A stretch of DNA of 42,477 nt, from NCBI GenBank assembly GCA_018365265.1, contig JAGZKI010000014.1, positions 1-42,477 on the forward strand, in the 5' to 3' direction. Shown here in pieces: positions 23,208 to 31,239 of the stretch. The position numbers and the translations under genes are program-made. The DNA is from Streptococcus parasanguinis (GTDB lineage Bacteria > Bacillota > Bacilli > Lactobacillales > Streptococcaceae). The notes under the pieces are model-generated. The model did no database searches. It saw only the letters and a program-made list of their open reading frames with translations, and had not been told where the DNA came from. Each line of letters opens with the position of its first letter. Position 1 is the first letter of the stretch.

Positions 23208-24346
23208 CATTGTAGCTGTGAATCTGCTTGAATACCGAATTTTTCAAAGAAAGCAGTTCGTTCTTCTATGATGGCATCGGTCGGATGTTTGATATTCCGT
23301 AAGAGCTCAACAAGGTCCGGCGTGACTTCACGGAGCAGTTGCCCTAAAGACCAGATAGCCGTTGCAATATGAATCTGATTTTGCGAGGTTTCGATGATGT
23401 TCAGGAGCTTAGGGATGGCTGAGCGGTCATTGGCATTGGCTAGTGCGATAATTGCATTGCGTTGGAGGATATTCTTGCCTCGCCAGCTTCCAGCAACATG
23501 CCCGAATTTTTCCTTAAATTGTCCGTTAGACAGTTCAATAAAGGGGATCAACTCTGGATGAGCCAGATCAGGATCGATTTCTGTTGCCAAGGGATTATCC
23601 AGCCCTTTGTTATAAGGGCAGCTAATCTGACAGATGTCACATCCATAGATGACCGTTTTAATTTTCTTGCGAAATTCTAGGTCCATCATGCCCTTGTCTT
23701 GGGTTTGGAAGGACAAACAGCGTTTGGCATTCATAGAGCCATCCCCTATTAAACAGGAGGTTGGGCAAGCATCTAAACAACGCCGACAGTCTCCACAACC
23801 ATAGTCGACTGGTTGATCTGGTTCGATTTCGAGGTTGGTAATCAATTCCCCTAAAAACATGTAAGAACCGTATTCTTTTGAAATGACCAAGCCATTTTTT
23901 CCGATAAAGCCAATCCCTGCTCGTTGGGCGACGGCTGTATCTACCAGTGCTCCAGTATCGACCATACCCTTATATTCAAAATCCTGCGTCATTTCTTCAA
24001 TCCCAGCAGCTAAACGGTTGAGCTTGTCTTGAAGGACATAATGGTAGTCTAATCCCCAGCTGTTGGGTGTGAATTTTCCTCTTTTATAGGCTGTTTTTTG
24101 AGGTTGTTGCTTGAGTTTGTGGGGGTAGGCGACAGCGATTGAGATGATGGTCTTTGCGGAGGAGAGACTTAATTTGGGTTGGATGCGCTCTTCAATATTC
24201 TTATGCTCGAATCCAGAATTCCGTCCTTCCTCAACGGCCAAGCGGAGCGATTTTTCCAAATAAGCGAAGTCATCAGCGGTTGTAAAGCCAATTTTTGAAA
24301 TCCCAATAGAATGCGCCAGTTGGATAATGTTTTCTTTTAGTGTCAT
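23207..24346 (-). CDS. queG: Epoxyqueuosine reductase
   Basis: 379 residues. QueG reduces epoxyqueuosine to queuosine in the wobble position of certain tRNAs, using cobalamin and two 4Fe-4S clusters. The DUF1730-type N domain is followed by the ferredoxin-like cluster motifs CGDCRRCLDACPTSCL and CDICQISCPYN. The C-terminal part (about 300-379, NAIIALANANDRSAIPKLL) forms HEAT-like repeats, present in many QueG. I chose ATG 24346 (MTLKENI) since the open frame upstream (49 codons) runs through the promoter region and has no conserved sequence. A -10 box lies only 8-13 bp before this ATG, so the transcript may be leaderless. Divergent from manA; no other queuosine genes are in the window. Confidence 0.92.
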   Translation of the reverse strand: MTLKENIIQLAHSIGISKIGFTTADDFAYLEKSLRLAVEEGRNSGFEHKNIEERIQPKLSLSSAKTIISIAVAYPHKLKQQPQKTAYKRGKFTPNSWGLDYHYVLQDKLNRLAAGIEEMTQDFEYKGMVDTGALVDTAVAQRAGIGFIGKNGLVISKEYGSYMFLGELITNLEIEPDQPVDYGCGDCRRCLDACPTSCLIGDGSMNAKRCLSFQTQDKGMMDLEFRKKIKTVIYGCDICQISCPYNKGLDNPLATEIDPDLAHPELIPFIELSNGQFKEKFGHVAGSWRGKNILQRNAIIALANANDRSAIPKLLNIIETSQNQIHIATAIWSLGQLLREVTPDLVELLRNIKHPTDAIIEERTAFFEKFGIQADSQLQ

Positions 24347-24353
24347 CCCTTTC

Positions 24354-24359
24354 ATTATA
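24354..24359 (-). promoter_or_regulatory. Candidate -10 of queG, almost touching the start codon
   Basis: TATAAT on the minus strand, last T 7 bp before the proposed ATG. The -35 region (TCGCCA) is poor. Confidence 0.45.
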
Positions 24360-24405
24360 CACAAAAATGAAGTTTCTGGCGAGAGAGGAAAATGATGGAA
24401 AGGGC

Positions 24406-24434
24406 TTTCAAAAACTTTCTTTTTTTTGTATAAT
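24406..24434 (+). promoter_or_regulatory. Promoter of manA
   Basis: TTTCAA (24406-24411), 17-bp spacer, TATAAT (24429-24434), 28 bp before the ATG at 24462. Confidence 0.7.
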
Positions 24435-24461
24435 AGAAACATGAAATGCGAGGAGGATATT

Positions 24462-25406
24462 ATGGGACAACCATTATTTTTACATTCAGTCATGCAGGAA
24501 AAAATTTGGGGAGGAACTCGTCTGAAAGAAGAATTTGGTTACGAAATTCCAAGCGACCATGTCGGTGAATTCTGGGCCATTTCAGCCCATCCACATGGAG
24601 TTTCTAAAGTAGCCAATGGTCCATACGAAGGAATGGGATTGGACCAGCTCTATCAAGAGCATCGGGAATTATTCGGTAATCGTAAAGAGCCTGTCTTTCC
24701 TTTATTAACAAAGATTTTGGATGCCAACGATTGGCTCAGTGTACAGGTGCACCCAGATGATACCTATGCAATGGAGCATGAAGGAGAACTTGGAAAAACT
24801 GAGTGTTGGTATGTGATTGCGGCTGATGAAGGATCTGAGATTATCTATGGACACAATGCCAAGTCAAAAGAAGAACTCCGTCAGCAAATTGAGGACAAGA
24901 ACTGGGATGCCTTGCTGACAAAAGTTCCTGTCAAGGCTGGAGATTTCTTCTATGTGCCAAGCGGGACCATGCACGCTATTGGTTCTGGAATCTTGATTCT
25001 TGAAACCCAACAGTCGAGTGATACCACTTACCGGGTTTATGATTTTGACCGTAAGGATGCTCAAGGAAACTTGCGGGAACTTCACTTGGAAAAATCAATT
25101 GATGTCTTGAACATTGGAGAGCCTGCCAATAGCCATCCAGATACAGTTGTCATCGATGATCTTCGAATGACCACCTTGGTTGCCAGTGATTTCTTCACCG
25201 TTTATAAGTGGGAACTGACTGGAAAAGCTGATTTTGAAAAGACCGCTGATTACAGCTTGTTGAGCGTCTTAGCCGGAGAAGGGAAATTGACGGTAGATGG
25301 AAAGGATTATCCTATTCAAAAAGGAAGTCACTTTATCTTACCGAGCGATGTTGAATCTTGGACTTTGGAAGGGCAAGGTTTAGAATTGATCGTGAGTCAT
25401 CCATAA
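24462..25406 (+). CDS. manA: Mannose-6-phosphate isomerase, class I
   Basis: 314 residues. It interconverts mannose-6-phosphate and fructose-6-phosphate and is zinc dependent. The cupin-type metal site is visible as LSVQVHPDD (Gln and His ligands), GKTECWYVI (Glu ligand) and VPSGTMHAIGSGILILETQQ (His ligand). The N terminus LHSVMQEKIWGGTRL is typical of the short Firmicute form of about 315 residues. I chose ATG 24462 (MGQPLFLHS) because AGGAGG is 5 bp upstream; the longer frame from 24426 contains the promoter. In some streptococci this gene follows scrK directly; here it is 7.5 kb away from scrK. Followed by a terminator. Confidence 0.95.
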   Translation: MGQPLFLHSVMQEKIWGGTRLKEEFGYEIPSDHVGEFWAISAHPHGVSKVANGPYEGMGLDQLYQEHRELFGNRKEPVFPLLTKILDANDWLSVQVHPDDTYAMEHEGELGKTECWYVIAADEGSEIIYGHNAKSKEELRQQIEDKNWDALLTKVPVKAGDFFYVPSGTMHAIGSGILILETQQSSDTTYRVYDFDRKDAQGNLRELHLEKSIDVLNIGEPANSHPDTVVIDDLRMTTLVASDFFTVYKWELTGKADFEKTADYSLLSVLAGEGKLTVDGKDYPIQKGSHFILPSDVESWTLEGQGLELIVSHP

Positions 25407-25457
25407 AAAAGAAAGGGTTTGAGTTAAAAGTTGTGAAACAACTCAAGCCTTTTTTAT
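25406..25457 (+). terminator. Terminator of manA
   Basis: AAGGGTTTGAGTT (25413-25425) pairs imperfectly with AACTCAAGCCTT (25440-25451), with flanking A-run and T-run. Confidence 0.85.
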
Positions 25458-25482
25458 CTGAAAACTATTTTTATGTTAAGTC

Positions 25483-25513
25483 TTGACTCTGACCTAAGGG
25501 GAGGGATTATACT
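25483..25513 (+). promoter_or_regulatory. MerR-type promoter with 19-bp spacer
   Basis: TTGACT (25483-25488), 19-bp spacer, TATACT (25508-25513). The spacer holds an imperfect dyad CTCTGACCT/AGGGGAGGG. Over-long spacing with a central dyad is the hallmark of promoters that MerR proteins activate by twisting DNA. Confidence 0.78.
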
Positions 25514-25533
25514 ATCCTTGTAAGGAGGAAATC

Positions 25534-26274
25534 ATGTATCATATCAAAGAAGCTGCAGAGCTGTCAGGTGTCTCTGTCAAGACCTTGCACCACTATGACA
25601 AGATAGGACTTCTCGTCCCTGTCAAATCTGAAAATGGCTATCGGACATACAGTCAAGAAGATTTAGAACGATTACAGGTGATTCTCTACTACAAGTATCT
25701 AGGATTTTCCTTAGACCAAATAGCAGAACTCTTAGCCGAAGAAAAATCTAACTTATTACCCCATTTAACCAAACAGTTGGACTATTTGACTCAAGAAAGA
25801 CAACGTCTGGATACCTTGATTTCTACCTTGCAAAAAACCATTCAAGAACAAAAAGGAGAAAGAAAAATGACCATTGAGGAAAAATTTACTGGATTTAGCT
25901 ACCAAGATACTCAAAAATACCAGCAAGAGGCGGTAGAGAAGTACGGTCAAGAAGTCATGGACCAAGCGCTTGAACGTCAAAAAGGTCGAGAAGAGGAGGC
26001 GACAAGAGCCTTTAATCAAGTCTTCCAAGTCTTGGCGAAAAACCTCCAAGCTGGTTTGCCGGTAACAGCGTCGGAAAACCAAGAAGAAGCCGCCAAACTT
26101 TTAGACGCGATTCGAACGTATGGATTTGACTGCTCTATAGAGGTTTTTGGCCATATCGGCAAAGGCTATGTCTATAACCCAGAATTCAAGGAAAACATCG
26201 ACAAGTTTGGAGTTGGCACAGCCCAGTACACTTCGGATGTCATTGCCTTTTATGTCGAAAATCAAGCAAAATAA
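25534..26274 (+). CDS. MerR-family activator with TipAS domain
   Basis: 246 residues. The N-terminal MerR winged HTH reads MYHIKEAAELSGVSVKTLHH and YDKIGLLVPVKSENGYRTYS, followed by a coiled coil (about 75-110). The C-terminal domain (about 120-246; FSYQDTQKYQQEAVEKYGQE, then YVYNPEFKENIDKFG) matches the TipAS antibiotic-recognition domain, which binds thiopeptides and other drugs in TipAL, Mta and SkgA-type regulators. It probably activates its own promoter and perhaps distant efflux genes when a ligand is bound. AAGGAGG lies 4-5 bp before the ATG. No target gene adjoins it; the 175-bp repeat begins 6 bp after the stop and its end hairpin with a T-run probably terminates the transcript. Confidence 0.9.
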   Translation: MYHIKEAAELSGVSVKTLHHYDKIGLLVPVKSENGYRTYSQEDLERLQVILYYKYLGFSLDQIAELLAEEKSNLLPHLTKQLDYLTQERQRLDTLISTLQKTIQEQKGERKMTIEEKFTGFSYQDTQKYQQEAVEKYGQEVMDQALERQKGREEEATRAFNQVFQVLAKNLQAGLPVTASENQEEAAKLLDAIRTYGFDCSIEVFGHIGKGYVYNPEFKENIDKFGVGTAQYTSDVIAFYVENQAK

Positions 26275-26280
26275 AAAAGT

Positions 26281-26455
26281 GAGAGTGGGACAGAAATCTG
26301 TCATTCGTTAGAATTCGATTTCGTCGTCCCACCTCCGCACAGTTGAGTAGGGCTGTAAAAGCTGATGAAATCAGCGCAGTAGAGCCCACTCAACCACTGC
26401 GTCTTGCTCGACAATCCAAAAATAATTGAGAGGCTAGGATTTTTGTCCCAGCCTC
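26281..26455 (-). repeat. 175-bp structured intergenic repeat, copy B (inverted)
   Basis: Reverse complement of copy A (16940-17114), same 175-bp length, about 96% identical. The GAGGCTAGGA/TGTCCCAGCCTC hairpin at its right end is followed by GTTTTTT, so in this orientation it works as a terminator for merR. From 26456 to 26553 I see nothing further. Confidence 0.85.
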
Positions 26456-26553
26456 GTTTTTTGCTTGGATCAATTTGAAAAGAAGCAGGCCGATCTAAAA
26501 GAGCTTGAATGGATGAACATAATGAAAACTTTATGAAAATTTCACTATTTCGG

Positions 26554-26582
26554 TTGACAGTCTTGAAAAAAAGGAGTAGAAT
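26554..26582 (+). promoter_or_regulatory. Promoter of the KimA-type transporter
   Basis: TTGACA (26554-26559), 17-bp spacer, TAGAAT (26577-26582). Expected start near 26589, giving a leader of about 60 nt. Confidence 0.88.
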
Positions 26583-26601
26583 AACCCCTGTTTTATGAAA
26601 A

Positions 26602-26635
26602 GAGGCAGGGAATCCCCGGCCTCATGATCTTTTTT
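26602..26635 (+). promoter_or_regulatory. Terminator-like hairpin in the kimA leader
   Basis: GAGGC (26602-26606) pairs with GCCTC (26619-26623), inner GGG/CCC around AAT, then ATGAT and a T-run (26629-26635). It lies between promoter and ATG, so it could attenuate transcription. Confidence 0.5.
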
Positions 26636-26648
26636 CAAGGAGTTTTTT

Positions 26649-28493
26649 ATGTTTTCAACATTGAAAAAATGGTTTATTGGCCGTCCGTTGAAATCTGGTG
26701 CAGAAGGTGAAGGTGGATTGCTAGGGAAAATGCAGGCCTTGGCCATGCTTTCTAGTGACGCACTTTCTTCTATTGCCTATGGTCCAGAGCAAGTTATCCT
26801 GGTCTTGATGACCGTTTCAGCGGGAGCCATTTGGTGGTCTATTCCGATTGGGATTGTGGTCCTGGTTCTCCTAGCCAGTTTAACGATTTCTTATCGCCAG
26901 GTCATTCATGCCTACCCTCAAGGGGGAGGGGCCTACATGGTGACTACGGAGAACTTGTCTCCCAAAGCGGGGTTGATCGCTGGTGGGAGCCTCTTGGTCG
27001 ACTACATGCTGACGGTAGCAGTATCTGTGTCTTCTGGTGCAGATGCCATCACGTCAGCGATTCCATCTCTTCATCCGTATAATCTTCACATTTCCATTTT
27101 GTTGGTCTTGATTTTGATGCTGATGAACCTTCGGGGGCTACGTGAATCAGCGACATCATTGATGATTCCGGTATACCTTTTCATTGTCAGTACCATTGCC
27201 TTGATCGGCTATGGTGTGATCCAAATCTTGACGGGTCACTTGGCCTATAACGCAACTGCTCATGTGGGTCAAACCATTTCAGGGGTTAGTATTATTCTCT
27301 TATTGCGGGCCTTTACGAGTGGATCCGCTTCCCTAACAGGGGTTGAAGCCATCTCCAATTCGGTTCCTTTCTTTAAGAAACCAAAAGCAAAGAATGCAGC
27401 TTCTACCTTGACCATTATGGCTTTGATTTTGGGGATCATGTTTGCAGGGATTACCTTCCTCAATTACTGGGTGGGTGTCGTTCCGGCTAAAGGGGTAACA
27501 ACTCTAGCCCAAATGGCCCAAGCCATCTTAGGGAATTCCCCAGTTGGACAAGCCTTCTTTTACATCTTCCAATTATCAACAGCCTTGATCTTGGCAGTTG
27601 CGGCTAATACCGGTTTCTCCGCCTTTCCAATGTTGGCCTTTAACATGGCTAAAAATAAATACATGCCACACATGTATATGGAAAAAGGGGATCGTCTGGG
27701 CTATTCTAATGGGATTTTGACCTTGGCGATTGGTGCCATCGTCTTGCTCTTGATTTTTGATGGACAAACAGAAAGCTTGATTCCGCTTTATACCATTGGG
27801 GTCTTCATTCCTTTTGCCCTTTCTCAAACAGGGATGGTGATACACTGGAAACGCCAATATCAAAAAGGATTTCTTAAGTATTCGCTTGCCAATATCCTGG
27901 GGGCAGCCATCTGTTATGGAATTGTCTTGATCCTCTTATTATTCCGTTTGCGTGAGATCTGGCCCTTCTTCCCTATTATTGGTCTCTTGCTTTGGATGTT
28001 CTTGAGTATCCGTAATCACTATGATAAAGTTGCGGCTCAATTGCGCTTGGGAGGTAAGATCGAAAAGACAAGTTATGCGGGCAATACCGTGATTGTCCTT
28101 GTTGGGAATGTCACTCAGGTAAGTGTGGGAGCGATGAGTTATGCAAATAGCCTAGGAAACGATGTTATAGCTATGCACGTCTCAACGGAAGAAACCAAGG
28201 TTAAAGACGCTGAGGTAGCAGAAGAATTTAAGCACTATTTCCCTCATATTCGCTTTGAAAATGTCATGACCAGTTACCGGGATATTATCCAGCCAACAGT
28301 TGAATTTGTCTCAAAAGTGGCTGAGGAGGCCAAGGAAAAAGGCAACACCGTTACAGTCCTAGTCCCTCAATTTATCCCTAAAAAACATTGGCAAAATATT
28401 CTCCACAACCAAATGAGTTTGAAATTGAAGTATGCACTTCGTTGGCATGAAGAAGTGGTTGTGGCAAGCTATTCTTACCATTTGTCTGAATAA
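26649..28493 (+). CDS. KimA-like APC-family potassium importer
   Basis: 614 residues. The N terminus matches the B. subtilis KimA (YdaO) family closely: LAMLSSDALSSIAYGPEQVI, SYRQVIHAYPQGGGAYMVTT and GLIAGGSLLVDYMLTVAVSV. About 12 membrane helices (residues 30-455) are followed by a cytosolic alpha/beta domain (about 470-614) with VIVLVGNVTQVSVGAMSYAN and VTVLVPQFIPKKHWQNILHN. KimA is a high-affinity K+/H+ symporter whose activity is inhibited by c-di-AMP binding at the C-terminal domain, so potassium uptake is the best prediction. Other amino-acid-permease annotations are possible. AAGGAG lies 6 bp upstream of the ATG; the leader carries a terminator-like hairpin. Monocistronic. Confidence 0.88.
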   Translation: MFSTLKKWFIGRPLKSGAEGEGGLLGKMQALAMLSSDALSSIAYGPEQVILVLMTVSAGAIWWSIPIGIVVLVLLASLTISYRQVIHAYPQGGGAYMVTTENLSPKAGLIAGGSLLVDYMLTVAVSVSSGADAITSAIPSLHPYNLHISILLVLILMLMNLRGLRESATSLMIPVYLFIVSTIALIGYGVIQILTGHLAYNATAHVGQTISGVSIILLLRAFTSGSASLTGVEAISNSVPFFKKPKAKNAASTLTIMALILGIMFAGITFLNYWVGVVPAKGVTTLAQMAQAILGNSPVGQAFFYIFQLSTALILAVAANTGFSAFPMLAFNMAKNKYMPHMYMEKGDRLGYSNGILTLAIGAIVLLLIFDGQTESLIPLYTIGVFIPFALSQTGMVIHWKRQYQKGFLKYSLANILGAAICYGIVLILLLFRLREIWPFFPIIGLLLWMFLSIRNHYDKVAAQLRLGGKIEKTSYAGNTVIVLVGNVTQVSVGAMSYANSLGNDVIAMHVSTEETKVKDAEVAEEFKHYFPHIRFENVMTSYRDIIQPTVEFVSKVAEEAKEKGNTVTVLVPQFIPKKHWQNILHNQMSLKLKYALRWHEEVVVASYSYHLSE

Positions 28494-28506
28494 CGATCGC
28501 CTAAAG

Positions 28507-28537
28507 AAAAGATGTCTGCTTGAGCAGGCATCTTTTT
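28507..28537 (+). terminator. Terminator of the KimA-type gene
   Basis: AAAAGATGTCTGC (28507-28519), loop TTGA, GCAGGCATCTTTT (from 28524), one T-G pair, then T-run. Confidence 0.92.
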
Positions 28538-28593
28538 GGATTTTCTTACACGAAAAAAACCACTCGAAAGTCTTGTAAGATACAGCCTTGATC

Positions 28594-28622
28594 TTGAAAA
28601 AATGTTAAAAAAATGCTAGAAT
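28594..28622 (+). promoter_or_regulatory. Promoter of secA
   Basis: TTGAAA (28594-28599), 17-bp spacer, TAGAAT (28617-28622) with TG at 28614-28615 (extended -10). Confidence 0.85.
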
Positions 28623-28667
28623 AAAAAGAACATTTTAGATTTTGAAAAAATCAAAGTAAGGAAAAAA

Positions 28668-31187
28668 ATGGCAAATTTAGTAAAAACAATTATTGAAAAT
28701 GATCGAGGCGAAATTAAACGCCTTGAAAAAATGGCTGACAAGGTCTTTTCTTATGAAGACCAAATGGCAGCTTTGACGGATGACGAATTAAAAGCGAAAA
28801 CAGTTGAGTTTAAGCAACGTTACCAAGATGGTGAGTCTTTGGATGATCTCTTGTACGAGGCTTTTGCAGTTGTTCGTGAAGCTGCAAAACGGGTTCTTGG
28901 TTTGTTCCCATACAAGGTTCAGGTCATGGGGGGAATCGTCCTTCACCATGGTGACGTTCCAGAGATGCGTACAGGGGAAGGAAAAACCCTGACAGCTACC
29001 ATGCCGGTGTACTTGAATGCCTTGTCTGGCAAAGGGGTGCACGTTGTTACCGTCAATGAATACTTGACAGAGCGGGATGCAACAGAGATGGGGGAATTGT
29101 ACTCATGGCTTGGCCTTTCAGTAGGGATCAACCTTGCGGCAAAATCTCCAGCTGAGAAAAAAGAAGCTTACCTCTGTGATATCACTTACTCAACCAACTC
29201 AGAGATCGGGTTTGACTACTTGCGTGACAACATGGTTGTGCGCGCAGAAAACATGGTTCAACGTCCATTGAACTATGCCTTGGTCGATGAGGTAGACTCC
29301 ATCTTGATTGACGAAGCCCGTACTCCATTGATCGTTTCTGGTCAGACAGCTTCTGATACGAGCCAGCTCTACCACATGGCGGATGCTTATGTGAAGACCT
29401 TGACAGAGGACGATTACATTATCGATGTCCCATCTAAAACCATCGGTTTGTCTGATTCAGGAATCGATAAGGCAGAAAGCTACTTTAATCTTGAAAACTT
29501 GTACGATATTGAAAACGTAGCTTTGACTCACTTTATCGACAATGCCCTTCGTGCCAACTACATCATGATTTTGGATATTGACTATGTGGTCAGCGAAGAT
29601 CAAGAAATCTTGATCGTCGACCAATTTACTGGTCGGACTATGGAAGGACGTCGTTATTCTGATGGACTTCACCAAGCGATTGAAGCCAAAGAAGGTGTTC
29701 CAGTTCAAGAAGAAACCAAAACATCTGCGTCGATTACTTACCAAAACCTCTTCCGTATGTACAAGAAGTTGTCAGGGATGACAGGGACAGGGAAAACCGA
29801 AGAAGAAGAATTCCGTGAAATTTATAACATTCGCGTGATTCCAATTCCAACCAACCGTCCGATTGCCCGTATTGACCATCCAGACCTTCTCTACCCAAGC
29901 TTGAAATCAAAATTCAAGGCTGTTGTGGAAGATGTCAAGTCTCGTCATGAAAAAGGTCAACCAGTCCTAGTAGGTACCGTTGCCGTTGAAACCAGTGATT
30001 ACCTTTCTCAATTGTTGGTTCAAGCAGGTGTCCCTCACGAAGTTTTGAATGCGAAAAACCACTACAAAGAAGCGCAAATCATCATGAACGCTGGTCAACG
30101 TGGTGCTGTTACCATCGCGACCAACATGGCCGGACGTGGTACCGATATCAAGCTTGGTGAAGGTGTTCGCGAACTCGGTGGACTATGTGTTATCGGGACA
30201 GAACGTCACGAAAGCCGTCGGATCGATAACCAGCTTCGTGGACGTTCAGGACGTCAAGGGGATCCAGGTGAATCTCAATTCTACTTGTCTCTTGAAGATG
30301 AATTGATGCGTCGTTTCGGTTCTGAACGGATCAAAGCAGTGCTTGATCGCTTCAAGTTGAGCGAAGAAGAATCGGTGATCCGTTCAAATATGTTCACCCG
30401 TCAAGTAGAGGGTGCACAAAAACGGGTTGAAGGAAACAACTACGATACCCGTAAACAAGTCCTTCAATACGATGACGTGATGCGGGAACAACGGGAAATT
30501 ATCTACGCTGAACGCTATGATGTTATCACAGCTAACCGTGACTTGGCACCTGAAATCAAGGCCATGATCAAACGGACCATCAAACGGATTGTTGAAGGAG
30601 CCAGCCACTCAAGTAAGGAAGAACGCGTTGAAGCGATTCTGAACTTTGCCAAATACAATTTGGTTCCGGAAGATACGATTTCTGCAAGCGATATTGAAGG
30701 AAAATCTGACAAGGAAGTTATCGAATACTTGTATGCACGTGCAGAAGAAATCTATGCTAGCCAAGTAGCGAAATTGCGTGACGAAGAGTCTGTGCAAGAA
30801 TTCCAAAAAGTCTTGATCCTTCGTGTGGTGGACAGCAAGTGGACGGACCATATCGATGCTTTGGATCAATTGCGAAATGCGGTTGGACTCCGTGGGTATG
30901 CGCAAAATAACCCAGTGGTAGAATACCAATCAGAAAGTTTCCGTATGTTTAACGATATGATTGGATCGATTGAATTTGATGTGACTCGTCTCATGATGAA
31001 AGCCCAAATTCACGAACAAGAACGTCCACGTACGGAACACAGTATTTCAACAACTGCGACTCGCAACATTGCAGCGCAACAACAAGATATTCCAGCAGAT
31101 ATTGACTTATCACAAGTGAAACGCAACGATTTGTGCCCTTGTGGTTCAGGCAAGAAATTCAAAAACTGTCACGGACGTAAATTTTAA
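28668..31187 (+). CDS. secA: Preprotein translocase ATPase SecA
   Basis: 839 residues. SecA drives secretory preproteins through SecYEG. Motifs are Walker A in EMRTGEGKTLTATMP, DEAD-type Walker B VDEVDSILIDEARTPLIVSG, the helicase motif TNMAGRGTDIKLGEGV and LRGRSGRQGDPGESQFYLSL. The C terminus is a zinc-binding tail CPCGSGKKFKNCHGRKF with Cys-Cys-Cys-His. Length and sequence are those of the housekeeping SecA1, not the accessory SecA2 of glycoprotein export. Start ATG 28668 with AAGGAA upstream. Followed after 52 bp by a DAHP synthase gene, as in other mitis-group streptococci. Confidence 0.98.
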   Translation: MANLVKTIIENDRGEIKRLEKMADKVFSYEDQMAALTDDELKAKTVEFKQRYQDGESLDDLLYEAFAVVREAAKRVLGLFPYKVQVMGGIVLHHGDVPEMRTGEGKTLTATMPVYLNALSGKGVHVVTVNEYLTERDATEMGELYSWLGLSVGINLAAKSPAEKKEAYLCDITYSTNSEIGFDYLRDNMVVRAENMVQRPLNYALVDEVDSILIDEARTPLIVSGQTASDTSQLYHMADAYVKTLTEDDYIIDVPSKTIGLSDSGIDKAESYFNLENLYDIENVALTHFIDNALRANYIMILDIDYVVSEDQEILIVDQFTGRTMEGRRYSDGLHQAIEAKEGVPVQEETKTSASITYQNLFRMYKKLSGMTGTGKTEEEEFREIYNIRVIPIPTNRPIARIDHPDLLYPSLKSKFKAVVEDVKSRHEKGQPVLVGTVAVETSDYLSQLLVQAGVPHEVLNAKNHYKEAQIIMNAGQRGAVTIATNMAGRGTDIKLGEGVRELGGLCVIGTERHESRRIDNQLRGRSGRQGDPGESQFYLSLEDELMRRFGSERIKAVLDRFKLSEEESVIRSNMFTRQVEGAQKRVEGNNYDTRKQVLQYDDVMREQREIIYAERYDVITANRDLAPEIKAMIKRTIKRIVEGASHSSKEERVEAILNFAKYNLVPEDTISASDIEGKSDKEVIEYLYARAEEIYASQVAKLRDEESVQEFQKVLILRVVDSKWTDHIDALDQLRNAVGLRGYAQNNPVVEYQSESFRMFNDMIGSIEFDVTRLMMKAQIHEQERPRTEHSISTTATRNIAAQQQDIPADIDLSQVKRNDLCPCGSGKKFKNCHGRKF

Positions 31188-31239
31188 GAGCTCCTCTGAA
31201 ATAGAAAGAGGATGGGTCTAGCTAGCATAAGGAGGCCGT

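Noticed and set aside
26560..26648. ydaO-type c-di-AMP riboswitch before kimA
   Set aside because: The leader is about 60 nt, much shorter than that riboswitch, and I do not see its conserved motifs. Only a simple hairpin is present.
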